DNA from: an uncultured Acetatifactor sp.
GTDB taxonomy: Bacteria > Bacillota > Clostridia > Lachnospirales > Lachnospiraceae
Assembly (NCBI GenBank): GCA_910587755.1
Contig: CAJUNZ010000063.1
Location: 1-17,501, forward strand
DNA: 17,501 bases
Direction: 5' to 3'
The translations under genes were made by a program, and so were the position numbers. This document shows, one piece after another, positions 1 through 7,521 of this stretch. Below the pieces are notes generated by a model that worked only from the letters and a program-made list of their open reading frames with translations, made no database searches and had not been told where the DNA came from. Positions within the stretch are counted from its first letter, which is position 1. The number at the start of each line of letters is the position of its first letter.

Positions 1-122
1 CTGTCTTTTGGTCTCGTTCTTTTTAACTCTGAAATCTCCGACCGTTTCCGGTCTCTTGGAATTTTCAGGGCTGCATTGCTGTTCGTTTGTCAAGGTGCTG
101 TGCTGTTGTTCCTCAGCAGCAA
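1..122 (-). other. Probable rRNA operon leader, transcribed out of the left edge
   Basis: This stretch lies downstream of two tandem minus-strand promoters and contains no ORF. It holds a small hairpin with 5-bp arms at 40-44 and 49-53; read on the minus strand its loop is GAAA, a stable GNRA tetraloop. A second imperfect stem pairs 91-100 with 117-127 (one bulged base), so only transcripts from the upstream promoter carry it whole. I infer an rRNA leader from the promoter architecture alone. The 16S gene itself would lie outside the window and is not seen. Confidence 0.55.
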
Positions 123-129
123 CTTTGAT

Positions 130-158
130 AGGATATCATAAGTTTTTTGCTTTGTCAA
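130..158 (-). promoter_or_regulatory. rRNA-type promoter P2
   Basis: On the minus strand the -35 box TTGACA (153-158) is separated by exactly 17 bp from TATCCT (130-135). The bases before the -10 read TGA, giving an extended -10. A-rich tracts lie directly upstream. Transcription would start near 123 and run out of the left edge. Its pairing with an equally strong promoter about 100 bp upstream is typical of rRNA operons. Confidence 0.75.
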
Positions 159-232
159 CAACTTTTTTAACTTTTTTCTAAGTTTTTCTTTTGTTCTTTG
201 TTGTCGGCTTTGCTGCCCTCACAACGAAACTC

Positions 233-261
233 AGTATAGCACTCCTACCCCAGGATGTCAA
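233..261 (-). promoter_or_regulatory. rRNA-type promoter P1
   Basis: On the minus strand a perfect -35 TTGACA (256-261), a 17-bp spacer and TATACT (233-238) form a near-consensus sigma-A promoter. It is the upstream member of a tandem pair pointing out of the left edge. Confidence 0.78.
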
Positions 262-305
262 CAACAAATTTCAAATTTTTTCATTTTTTTTCATTTTTTT
301 CAATT
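262..305 (-). promoter_or_regulatory. A-tract UP-element-like region upstream of P1
   Basis: The roughly 40 bp upstream of the P1 -35 box consist on the minus strand of repeated runs of six to eight A separated by T or TG. This is the composition expected of an UP element or intrinsically bent DNA that raises rRNA promoter activity. The inference rests on composition and position only. Confidence 0.5.
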
Positions 306-339
306 TGAGCCAGGATTCCTGCTCCCATCTATAGATAAT

Positions 340-398
340 AAAGGCGGAGCAGCGTGGCACGGGCCTTCCTCCAGGCCCTGTTCCACGCCTCCGCCTTT
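340..398 (-). terminator. Long terminator hairpin after the lipoprotein gene
   Basis: Three stacked stems can form: 340-349 with 389-398 (10 bp), 352-357 with 383-388 (6 bp) and 361-366 with 373-378 (6 bp). The minus-strand transcript leaves the hairpin as CCTTTATTATC, a modest U-rich tail. It lies 29 bp past the lipoprotein stop and just before the rRNA-type promoters, so it would insulate them from read-through. Confidence 0.75.
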
Positions 399-426
399 GT
401 CGCTGTCTCCCTCCGGACAGCCCTGC

Positions 427-1167
427 TCAGCGCAGCACTGAGGTATGTTCCATCTCTCCTCCCTTCACCGAGAGGCTGATGGACTCCACACTGTCCGCCA
501 TCTCCTGGCTCACCTCAATGATCAGAACAGCCTCCGCCGCCCCTCCCGCCGGAATGGTATTCATATAAGTGGTCAAGTCATTCTCCAGCGATGTGATATA
601 AGCTCTCCTGGTATAATCGCCGTTCAGCGTCACCCGGTACTGGACGTCCGACATGAGCAGATCCAGCGTCTGATCCTGTTCTGATGTATTGCTCACGGCA
701 AAACTCAGCACCATAAGCTTTTTTCCCGGTGTGGCATTTACGGAGAAGAACAGTTCCCCTTCATCCGGATAGTAGTCACAGAATTTTTCGCCCATAAAGA
801 CAATCCGGATTCCCTCCGGAAGCCCTATCACTTGTTCCATGCTGTACTGGATCGCCGGTTGCTGCCCGGTTCCGGTTCCCGTGCCGGAATTGTCTATCAC
901 AGGAGTGTCATCCACCGGTCTCATCCCCGAGGGTTCCTGGGGTTCAGGGGTTGCCGGCTGTGTCAGCTCGTCCTGATACAGGGACAGATCCATCAGCCTG
1001 CTCCTGTGGCCCGCATCGTATCTCATCAGAGTCAGGGCCACATATTCCCCCACCGCCTTCTCCTGATCCGCTGTCAAATCCGGAATCTGGTTCTCGGCGC
1101 ACCCTGTCAAAGCCAGGATCAAAAAAGCTGCCGGCAGAAGTTTCCAGTTTCTGGTTTTCTTCTTCAT
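427..1167 (-). CDS. Putative lipoprotein with C-terminal Ig-like domain
   Basis: This is a secreted, membrane-anchored protein of unknown function. The N-terminus is a lipoprotein signal: a lysine-rich start, a hydrophobic core and a lipobox LTGC with the acylated Cys at about residue 23. A short helical-looking segment and a Pro/Gly/Thr-rich linker (about residues 70-105) follow. The last 130 residues look like a DUF4352/DUF5067-type beta-sandwich (for example VLSFAVSNTSEQDQTLDLL), a fold common in Firmicutes lipoproteins. Two ATGs are possible. The one at 1176 sits only 2 nt from AGGAG, so I prefer 1167, where the same AGGAG is 11 nt away. The gene has its own promoter and terminator and so is probably separate from hflX upstream. 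Confidence 0.8.
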   Translation of the reverse strand: MKKKTRNWKLLPAAFLILALTGCAENQIPDLTADQEKAVGEYVALTLMRYDAGHRSRLMDLSLYQDELTQPATPEPQEPSGMRPVDDTPVIDNSGTGTGTGQQPAIQYSMEQVIGLPEGIRIVFMGEKFCDYYPDEGELFFSVNATPGKKLMVLSFAVSNTSEQDQTLDLLMSDVQYRVTLNGDYTRRAYITSLENDLTTYMNTIPAGGAAEAVLIIEVSQEMADSVESISLSVKGGEMEHTSVLR

Positions 1168-1230
1168 ATCCTTCATTTCTCCTCTTGCCCTTCCTCACTG
1201 TAGCAACTGATTTTTAAACACGCTTCTTAA

Positions 1231-1259
1231 ATCATACAACAGTTTTTTCTCTGAGGCAA
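1231..1259 (-). promoter_or_regulatory. Promoter of the lipoprotein gene
   Basis: On the minus strand TTGCCT (1254-1259), a 17-bp spacer and TATGAT (1231-1236) lie in the gap between hflX and the lipoprotein gene. No terminator hairpin is visible after hflX, so some read-through from the upstream operon is also possible. Confidence 0.6.
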
Positions 1260-1271
1260 GTCTGAAACAAA

Positions 1272-2585
1272 CTATCCCCTGTTTTTTTGATATCGGGCGT
1301 ATTTATCCCCATCGCTCCTGTCACAGTTTACACGCATCCACACGCCGTCATCCCTGTACTCCTGTTCCAGAATCGTGGCCTTGTCCATAAAATAAGAGGC
1401 GATATCTCCTCTGTCATATGGCAGCAGAAGTTCCACATTTACTCTGCCGGCGTAGACACATTTTTCTATCATATCCTTCAATTCCTGCAGCCCGCAGCCC
1501 TGACCGGCCGCCATGTGCAGCTGCATGTGCCCCACCTTTGGAAGTTCCTGCATATTACATTTGTCCGCCTTGTTATAGACAATAATCTGGGGAATATCCC
1601 CCGCTCCCAGCTCCTGCAGTGTCTGTCCCGTCACTTCCATGTGCTGCCTGTAAAACTCATCCGACACATCCACCACCTGTACCAGCAGATCCGCGTCCCT
1701 CACTTCCTCCAGGGTGGATCGGAACGCCTTCACCAGACTGTGGGGCAGTTTCTCAATAAAGCCCACCGTGTCCGCCAGGAAAAACGGCCTGTTGGCCCCC
1801 TCCCCGTCCTTATCGGAAATACAGCGGACACTTGTGTCCAAAGTGGCAAAGAGCATGTCCTTCTCCAGGACAGTCTTCTCCCGGCCTTCCCCGTAGAGAT
1901 CCACCATCCGGTTCAGGATCGTGGACTTCCCCGCATTGGTATAGCCCACCAGGGCAACCTGAGGAATCCCTGACCGACTGCGTTTCTTCCGCATGGTCTC
2001 CCGGGCCTGGGACACCGACTCCAGTTCTCTTTTCAGCTCAGAAATGCGCTGTTCGATCCTGCGCCTGTCCAGTTCCAGTTTTGTCTCTCCTGCTCCTCTG
2101 CTGCTCTGGGCCCCTCCGGCTCCTATGCCTCCGGTAGCCCCCTGGCGGCTGAGGTTTTCCCGCATTCCCACAAGCCTGGGGAGAAAATACTGCAGTCTTG
2201 CCGTCTCCACCTGAAGCTTTGCCTCCCTTGTCCTGGCCCTTATGGCAAAGATATCCAGGATCAGATTGGTCCTGTCCAGAACCGGCAGTTCCAGTTCCTT
2301 GCCAAGGTTCCGAACCTGGGAGGGCGAGAGGGTATTGTCAAATATCACCTCTGCCGCCTGGCACTCCCGGGCGTACTCCCGCACCTGGGCCACTTTTCCC
2401 GTGCCGATGTAAAATGCCTTGTTCACAGCCTCCATGTGCTGAACAATCACCCCCGCCACCTGCCTGCCTGCTGCCTGGGCCAGGCTCTTCAACTCCTCCA
2501 TGGAGTGGTCAAAATCCGGCTCTGTCCCCCTGTCCAGGCCCACCAGCAGCGCCCTTGTGTATTCCATTTCCTTCTCTTCTCTCAT
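1272..2585 (-). CDS. hflX: Ribosome-associated GTPase HflX
   Basis: HflX binds 50S/70S ribosomes and splits stalled or stressed ribosomes, using GTP. Numbered from the ATG at 2585 (437 aa), the protein has the N-terminal HflX domain, a glycine-rich linker near 150-170 (GGIGAGG, then RGAGETKLELDRR), an arginine-rich coiled coil, and a GTPase domain. The GTPase motifs are G1 GYTNAGKST (about 214-222), G3 DTVGF (272-276) and G4 NKAD (338-341). The frame stays open upstream into the kinase gene, but those extra residues are not HflX-like. The ATG at 2585 follows the kinase stop by 28 bp; the ATG at 2567 (431 aa) is an alternative. It is the last gene of the unit with the two-component system. Confidence 0.93.
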   Translation of the reverse strand: MREEKEMEYTRALLVGLDRGTEPDFDHSMEELKSLAQAAGRQVAGVIVQHMEAVNKAFYIGTGKVAQVREYARECQAAEVIFDNTLSPSQVRNLGKELELPVLDRTNLILDIFAIRARTREAKLQVETARLQYFLPRLVGMRENLSRQGATGGIGAGGAQSSRGAGETKLELDRRRIEQRISELKRELESVSQARETMRKKRSRSGIPQVALVGYTNAGKSTILNRMVDLYGEGREKTVLEKDMLFATLDTSVRCISDKDGEGANRPFFLADTVGFIEKLPHSLVKAFRSTLEEVRDADLLVQVVDVSDEFYRQHMEVTGQTLQELGAGDIPQIIVYNKADKCNMQELPKVGHMQLHMAAGQGCGLQELKDMIEKCVYAGRVNVELLLPYDRGDIASYFMDKATILEQEYRDDGVWMRVNCDRSDGDKYARYQKNRG

Positions 2586-2613
2586 AAACTCTCTCTTTCT
2601 ATAATTCCTTCTC

Positions 2614-4116
2614 TCACCCGGCGCTGTCCAGCTCAAACCAGAACACCACGCCGTCCTCCCTGTTCTCCACTCCATACTTCTGATTCAGGGACTCCATAAT
2701 CGCCTTCACAATGGACAGTCCTACGCCGCTGCCCCCATACTCCCTGGTTCTCGCCTTGTCCACTTTATAGAATTTTTCCCACAGATGGGACAGCGCCTCC
2801 CGGGGAATAGCCTCCCCTGTATTGAACACACTTACCCGCACAGTTCCCTCTCTTTCTTCCAGAGAGATTACAATTTCCCTGCTGGCCTGGCAGTGATTCA
2901 CCGCATTGGTGAAATAGTTGGCAAAAACCTCCTCCACCTTAAACTCATCCGCCCACACATACATGGGGGAAGGTCCCTCCATCCTGGCCTGAATCCCTTT
3001 CTGTCTCAGCAGAATCCCGGCGGACTGCAGATAATTATCCAGAAGGGCCGCCACGTCAAATCTTTCCATGGAGACCACATCGTTTCCAAATTCCAGCTGA
3101 TTCAGAGTGAGAAGCTTTTTTACCATATTGTTCATCTTGGCCGCCTCGTCCATGATCACTTCACAGTAGAAGCTCCTGCTCTCGGGATCGTCGCTGATGC
3201 CCTCCATCAGTCCTTCCGCATATCCCTGGATCAGGGCAATGGGAGTCTTGAGCTCATGGGACACATTGGCCAGAAACTCTTTGCGCATCTCGTCGATCCG
3301 CTCTTTTTTCTCAATATCCTTCTGAAGTTCATTGTTGGCAGTCTTAAGCTCACCTATGGACTGCTCCAGGGACGCGGACAGTTTGTTGATATTTTCCCCC
3401 AGCAGGTCAATCTCATTGCGGGCGTGTTCCCTGTATTTTACATCAAAATCAAGATGCACCATCCTTTCCGAGATATCACTCAGCTTTAAAATGGGCTTTG
3501 TGATCTTTCCCGAGACAAACCAAATGATAAGGCTCCCTCCAAGGGTGGCCCCTATTCCCACATATGCCAGAAAACGGTTGGAGATATTCACGCTCTCCCG
3601 GATGCTCTCCACCGGAGTGCGCATGATAAAGGAAATGCCCGAATTCAGCCTGCCGCACATCTCCAGGTACTCCTCATCCCCCAGCCTCACTTTCCATGCC
3701 ACATAATCCTTCCCCTCCTCTATCACCTTAACATCATCCTTAAGAAACCCAAACAGATAGGCGATAAGCCGCACCCGCAGCTCCGCCCCGCCGTTGGTGG
3801 ACACATAGCGCGTGTCCGTGTTCGCATCCATCACGCAGACTGTGATATTGTAGACGCCGCAGACATTGTTCAGCTCCCTCCAAAAAGCCTCCGTGCTGTA
3901 GGTATCCCGGTTAGCCGCCTGACTGATGGTATGGTATGCGTCAAAGAGAATGTCTGTCTTATTGCTGACATAATACTGCTCCAGAAACATATTGTTCATA
4001 AACCAGCACAGCAGGATGGTACTGGCCATCAGCCCGGTAAAAATCAGGGCGAACTGCCTTCTGACAGAATGTCTTCTGATGGAAGATAACTCCCCAAAGT
4101 GTCTCCAAAGCCTCAT
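2614..4116 (-). CDS. Two-component sensor histidine kinase
   Basis: This is a membrane sensor that autophosphorylates on His and passes phosphate to the adjacent regulator. In 500-aa numbering it has TM1 (about 22-40), an extracytoplasmic sensor region (about 45-180), TM2 (182-202), a HAMP linker, a coiled segment, an H-box SHELKTP (286-292, His287), an N-box around NYFTNAVNHC (400-409), and ATP-lid motifs NTGEAIP and GGSGVGLSIVK. The start at 4116 overlaps the regulator stop as ATGA, a translational coupling arrangement; the longer ATG at 4143 would overlap by 31 bp and is less likely. The ligand is unknown and the sensor region matches nothing I recognise. Confidence 0.92.
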   Translation of the reverse strand: MRLWRHFGELSSIRRHSVRRQFALIFTGLMASTILLCWFMNNMFLEQYYVSNKTDILFDAYHTISQAANRDTYSTEAFWRELNNVCGVYNITVCVMDANTDTRYVSTNGGAELRVRLIAYLFGFLKDDVKVIEEGKDYVAWKVRLGDEEYLEMCGRLNSGISFIMRTPVESIRESVNISNRFLAYVGIGATLGGSLIIWFVSGKITKPILKLSDISERMVHLDFDVKYREHARNEIDLLGENINKLSASLEQSIGELKTANNELQKDIEKKERIDEMRKEFLANVSHELKTPIALIQGYAEGLMEGISDDPESRSFYCEVIMDEAAKMNNMVKKLLTLNQLEFGNDVVSMERFDVAALLDNYLQSAGILLRQKGIQARMEGPSPMYVWADEFKVEEVFANYFTNAVNHCQASREIVISLEEREGTVRVSVFNTGEAIPREALSHLWEKFYKVDKARTREYGGSGVGLSIVKAIMESLNQKYGVENREDGVVFWFELDSAG

Positions 4117-4787
4117 GCGTCCAGCTTGTATCCCATTCCCCATATGGTCTTGATCAGTTCTCCCTTCTCTCCCATTTTGCTGCGAAGTTTTTTCACGTGG
4201 GTGTCAATGGTCCGGGCGTCCCCGAAATAGTCATAGTTCCACACACTGTTCAGGATCCGCTCCCTGGAGAGGGCGATCCCCTTGTTTTCCATGAAATATG
4301 CCAGCAGTTCAAATTCCTTGTAGCTCAGCTCCACGCTCCTGCCGTCGATCAGCACCTGGTGGGCGGTCTTGTCCACCTGGATGCCGCCGCACTCCAGAAC
4401 TTCGCCCGCAGCTCCCTGGCTGGTGCGCCGCAGAATGGCCTCGATCCGGGCCACCAGTATCCTGGGGCTGAAGGGCTTGGTCACATACTCGTCCACCCCC
4501 AGCTCAAAGCCCTGAAGTTCATCCCTCTCGTCCCCCCGGGCCGTGAGCATAATCACAGGCACTTTGGAGCCGGCCCGGATCTCCCTGCACACCTGCCACC
4601 CGTCCACCTTGGGCATCATCACATCCAGAACCACCAGGGCCAGATCCTTTTGGCGGTAGAAAATGTCCAGCGCCTCCTGCCCATCCCCGGCCTCCAGTAC
4701 CTCATAGCCGTTTTTTGTGAGAAAATCTCCCACCAGTTTCCGCATCCTGCTCTCGTCGTCCACCACCAGTATCTTTAATCTCTCCAT
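4113..4787 (-). CDS. OmpR/PhoB-family response regulator
   Basis: This is a DNA-binding transcription regulator activated by phosphorylation. In 224-aa numbering the receiver domain carries the acidic pair D10/D11, phospho-acceptor D55 (LVVLDVMMPK), T82 and K104 (VTKPF). A winged-helix Trans_reg_C domain follows, with EFELLAYFMENKG and the conserved end RTIDTHVKKLRSKMG...IWGMGYKL. The start MERLKILVVDDE is the normal one for the family. AGGAGG lies 12 nt upstream, with a second GGAG 3 nt upstream. The gene follows the hypothetical membrane protein by 26 bp and overlaps the kinase gene by 4 bp. Target genes cannot be told from the sequence. Confidence 0.93.
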   Translation of the reverse strand: MERLKILVVDDESRMRKLVGDFLTKNGYEVLEAGDGQEALDIFYRQKDLALVVLDVMMPKVDGWQVCREIRAGSKVPVIMLTARGDERDELQGFELGVDEYVTKPFSPRILVARIEAILRRTSQGAAGEVLECGGIQVDKTAHQVLIDGRSVELSYKEFELLAYFMENKGIALSRERILNSVWNYDYFGDARTIDTHVKKLRSKMGEKGELIKTIWGMGYKLDA

Positions 4788-4813
4788 GTGCTCCAGGGTC
4801 CTCCTCTGATCTT

Positions 4814-5398
4814 TCAGTCGTTTTCCGAAGAATTGTTCCGCAGCTGAAGCTCTTTTTCCCTGAGCTCCTTTTCCCACTGTGTCAGCTCCTGCTCCCAGGA
4901 GGCGTACTTGTTGGTGAGAACCTGCTCATAGTTGAAAATATTGGGCTGCTCACTGGCAAAGGAAATATAAAACATTGCCGCTATGGCCAGAACCAGCAGC
5001 ACATTCAGGATCGCGGAGACGGCAAAGCGCAGCTTCTCCATGTCCACATCCTTCTTCTGGGAGGGCTTCACCCTGGCCCGGGCGGGGTTGGCCCGGCCCC
5101 GCAGCTCCCCGTCAAAGGTCATGTACAGCGGAATATCCGTCACGCTGGCCGGATCGATCTTGGGCTGGGAGAGCAGAAACTCCTGCAGCTGTTTCAGATA
5201 CTGCAGGCCCACCGGGCTTCGGAACATACGCTCATGTATGGTTTTCTCATAAATATATTGTATGCGCTCAGGGGAAGAATAGTCAATGCGCTCCTCCAGG
5301 TACTGGATCTTCTGCTCTTCTGCCCGGGCAATCTGTGCATCTTTCTCCGTGTAAAAAAGGAATCCGCCCACAGAGAGGGGGTTGGTATCCGGTTTCAT
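4814..5398 (-). CDS. Hypothetical single-pass membrane protein upstream of the two-component system
   Basis: I do not recognise this protein. It is 194 aa with a polar, probably cytoplasmic N-terminal part (1-122) containing several Glu/Gln-rich helices, one membrane segment (about 124-148) and a short C-terminal part (about 157-187) of heptad-like Glu/Leu/Trp residues suggesting a coiled coil. There is no signal peptide. GGAGG lies 9 nt before the ATG, which fixes the start. As first gene of a unit with a regulator and kinase it could be an accessory sensor or a modulator of the kinase, but that is context only. A minus-strand promoter is not obvious; the gap to the tRNA is only about 70 bp. 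Confidence 0.8.
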   Translation of the reverse strand: MKPDTNPLSVGGFLFYTEKDAQIARAEEQKIQYLEERIDYSSPERIQYIYEKTIHERMFRSPVGLQYLKQLQEFLLSQPKIDPASVTDIPLYMTFDGELRGRANPARARVKPSQKKDVDMEKLRFAVSAILNVLLVLAIAAMFYISFASEQPNIFNYEQVLTNKYASWEQELTQWEKELREKELQLRNNSSEND

Positions 5399-5431
5399 CC
5401 TAAAAAACCTCCATTTTCTTTCATTTTCCTA

Positions 5432-5459
5432 TTGCATTTTTTTAATTATGTGGTATACT
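5432..5459 (+). promoter_or_regulatory. Promoter of tRNA-Ala
   Basis: TTGCAT (5432-5437), a 16-bp spacer and TATACT (5454-5459) preceded by TGG form an extended -10 promoter. It ends 9 bp before the first base of the tRNA, so the transcript should start almost at the mature 5' end. Confidence 0.7.
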
Positions 5460-5468
5460 GAATTCATT

Positions 5469-5541
5469 GGGGCATTAGCGCAGCTGGGAGCGCGCCACGC
5501 TGGCAGCGTGGAGGTCACGGGTTCGAGCCCCGTATGCTCCA
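5469..5541 (+). tRNA. tRNA-Ala, anticodon GGC
   Basis: The sequence folds into a full cloverleaf. The acceptor is GGGGCAT/ATGCTCC with the G3-U70 pair that identifies tRNA-Ala. The D arm has a GCGC stem, the anticodon stem is CCACG/CGTGG around loop CTGGCAG (anticodon GGC), and the T arm is ACGGG/CCCGT around TTCGAGC. The discriminator base is A and the 3' CCA is not encoded (the next bases are CTT), so it must be added after transcription. The gene stands alone with its own promoter and terminator. Confidence 0.97.
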
Positions 5542-5550
5542 CTTTCCAGG

Positions 5551-5577
5551 CACCGCAGAGGCGGTGTTCTTTTTTTG
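5551..5577 (+). terminator. Terminator of tRNA-Ala
   Basis: A 6-bp stem CACCGC/GCGGTG with loop AGAG (5551-5566) is followed by TTCTTTTTTT. It begins 10 bp after the tRNA and is a standard intrinsic terminator on the plus strand. Confidence 0.88.
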
Positions 5578-5578
5578 T

Positions 5579-5717
5579 TTCCGCCCAAGTGCTGCCCAAT
5601 GGCATACCCCTCTCTCTATTATCTCCATACTCTCTTCCTGTGTCAAGGTTATTTTTCTGCTGCTTTTTGACGGACCCGCCGCTGCGTCCGGGACTTTCCC
5701 CGTCACGGCGGGCAGAG
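5579..5717. other. Intergenic stretch without a supported gene
   Basis: About 140 bp lie between two terminators. No ORF here has a convincing start and ribosome binding site; the only long frame runs antisense through the tRNA. Two overlapping inverted repeats are present: 5668-5673 with 5700-5705, and 5675-5681 with 5706-5712. This could be a degraded remnant next to the tRNA, but I cannot assign it. Confidence 0.4.
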
Positions 5718-5753
5718 AAAAGGCCACCTGTTTATAAAAACAGGTGGCCTTTT
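5718..5753. terminator. Bidirectional terminator at the end of the exporter operon
   Basis: A perfect 16-bp stem (5718-5733 with 5738-5753) surrounds a 4-nt ATAA loop. The arms end in AAAA and TTTT, so it can work on both strands. It sits 1 bp past the stop codon of the last ABC gene and so closes the long minus-strand run. Confidence 0.93.
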
Positions 5754-5754
5754 C

Positions 5755-7521
5755 TTATCCTGTGAACTGTGAGTTGTACAGATTGGCATAAAATCCCTTC
5801 CGGGCCAGCAGGGTCTCATGGTTCCCCTGTTCGATAATGCTGCCGTCCTTCATCACCAGAATGATATCCGCCTCCCGGATGGTGGAAAGCCTGTGAGCCA
5901 CAATAAAGCTGGTTCTGCCCTCCATCATTTTGGCAAAAGCATTCTGGATTTTGAGTTCCGTGCGGGTGTCGATGGAGGAGGTGGCCTCGTCCAGAATCAG
6001 CATGGGGGGCAGGCAGAGCATCACCCTGGCAATGCACAGAAGCTGTTTCTGCCCCTGGGACAGACTGCCTCCGTCCTCGCCGATTACCGTGTCGTACCCC
6101 TGGGGCAGCCGTTTGATAAAGCTGTGGGCGTGAGCCGCCTTTGCCGCCTGCAGCACCTCCTCCTGGTCAGCCTCCGGTTTTCCCATGCGGATATTATCCC
6201 GAATGGTACCTGCCCGGAGCCAGGTCTCCTGGAGCACCATGCCGTAACTGGTGCGCAGGCTGCCTCTGGTGATCTCCCTGATATCCGTTCCGTCCACACG
6301 GATCACGCCGCTGTTCACGTCGTAGAAGCGCATCAGCAGATTGATAACCGTGGTCTTGCCGCAGCCGGTGGGCCCTACAATGGCCACCCTCTGGCCCGGC
6401 TTCACCTGCAGATTGAAATTCTCTATCAGCTTTTTGTCGGGCACATAGGAGAAGCACACCTTCTCCAGGCCCACATTCCCCTGAGCACCCTTCAGCACCC
6501 TGGCATCCGGGCTGTCCGGCACCTGGGGTTCCTCCTCGATCAGGTCAAAGATCCTGCCCGCACAGGCAAGCGCATTCTGCAGTTCCGTCACCACCCCGGA
6601 GATCTCGTTAAAGGGCTTGGTATACTGGTTTGCATAGCTCAGAAAGCAGGAGAGATTTCCCACGCTGATGCCGCCCCGGATCACCGCAAAAGCACCGAAG
6701 ACACCCACCGCCGCATACACCAGGCTGTTCACAAAGCGGGTGGCCGGGTTGGTGATGGAGGAGAAGAAAATCGCCTGCAGGGAGCACGCCTGGAGTCTGT
6801 CGTTGATCTCTGCAAACTCTTCTTTGACCGCCTGCTCCCGGGAAAAAGTCTTCACAATTTTCTGGTTCCCGATCATCTCCTCCACCAGGGAAGTCTGCTC
6901 CCCCCGGGTCTGGGACTGGAGCTTGAACATGGAGTAAGTTCTGGTGGCGATAAAGCGGGCCACCAGGAAGGACACAGGGGTAATGCACACCACCACCAGC
7001 GCAATGGGCACATTTGTGTAGAGCATAAACGCCAGGGTGCCGAAGATGGTCATCACCCCTGTAAAAAGCTGGGTGAATCCCATGAGGAGGCCGTCTGCAA
7101 AGGTGTCCACATCCGCCACCACACGGCTGACAATCTCCCCATAGGCGTGTGCATCCAGGTACTTTAAAGGCAGCTGTTCCAGTCTGTGGAATGCGTCCTC
7201 CCGGATATCTTTTACCACATGGTAGGTGATATGGTTATTGCAGGTGTTCATAAGCCACTGTGCCGCCGCCGTGATAAGCATAACCACCACAATCTGCTTC
7301 ATAATGGAAAATACGCCCTCAAAGCTTACGTTCCCTTCTCCCAGGAGCAGGTCCACCGCGTCCCCGGTAAGAATGGGAATGTACAGGGTAAGGACCACCG
7401 TAACCGCCGCCAGCACAAGGGAAAGTCCCACCATAAACCAGTATCTGCGGATGTAGCCCATCACTTTCCCCATCACAGCCCCCTGGCCGGACTTTTTCTG
7501 CACATTTTTATCTGCCGCCAT
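5755..7521 (-). CDS. ABC exporter half-transporter, catalytically canonical subunit (BmrD/TM288-like)
   Basis: This is a fused membrane and ATPase half of a heterodimeric exporter (type IV ABC exporter). In 588-aa numbering there are six membrane helices over about 20-315. The ATPase domain has Walker A GPTGCGKT (383-390), Q-loop Q431, signature LSQGQ (487-491), Walker B LILDE (508-512) with the catalytic Glu, and the switch His in AHRLST (543). The signature has Gln in place of the first Gly of LSGGQ, as expected of this subunit type. I chose the ATG at 7521 because GGAGG is 8 nt upstream; the in-frame GTG at 7530 lies inside that ribosome binding site. It overlaps the partner gene by 14 bp. 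The substrate is unknown; drugs, peptides or lipids are all possible for the family. Confidence 0.92.
   Translation of the reverse strand: MAADKNVQKKSGQGAVMGKVMGYIRRYWFMVGLSLVLAAVTVVLTLYIPILTGDAVDLLLGEGNVSFEGVFSIMKQIVVVMLITAAAQWLMNTCNNHITYHVVKDIREDAFHRLEQLPLKYLDAHAYGEIVSRVVADVDTFADGLLMGFTQLFTGVMTIFGTLAFMLYTNVPIALVVVCITPVSFLVARFIATRTYSMFKLQSQTRGEQTSLVEEMIGNQKIVKTFSREQAVKEEFAEINDRLQACSLQAIFFSSITNPATRFVNSLVYAAVGVFGAFAVIRGGISVGNLSCFLSYANQYTKPFNEISGVVTELQNALACAGRIFDLIEEEPQVPDSPDARVLKGAQGNVGLEKVCFSYVPDKKLIENFNLQVKPGQRVAIVGPTGCGKTTVINLLMRFYDVNSGVIRVDGTDIREITRGSLRTSYGMVLQETWLRAGTIRDNIRMGKPEADQEEVLQAAKAAHAHSFIKRLPQGYDTVIGEDGGSLSQGQKQLLCIARVMLCLPPMLILDEATSSIDTRTELKIQNAFAKMMEGRTSFIVAHRLSTIREADIILVMKDGSIIEQGNHETLLARKGFYANLYNSQFTG

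Noticed and set aside
1..426. CRISPR array or phage attachment site in the repetitive AT-rich left end
   Set aside because: The repeats are A-tracts and duplicated promoter boxes. There are no regular repeat-spacer units and no tRNA-derived sequence.
2586..2675. N-terminal extension of HflX to 2675
   Set aside because: The added 30 residues overlap the kinase C-terminus, are not HflX-like, and have no ribosome binding site at that start.
5515..5727. 70-aa minus-strand ORF, possibly an integrase remnant at the tRNA
   Set aside because: Its C-terminal part is antisense to the tRNA and its terminator. No integrase motif or duplicated tRNA 3' end could be found.
5818..7167. 449-aa plus-strand ORF
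   Set aside because: It is antisense to a clear ABC transporter gene and has the same His-rich shadow composition with no recognisable domain.
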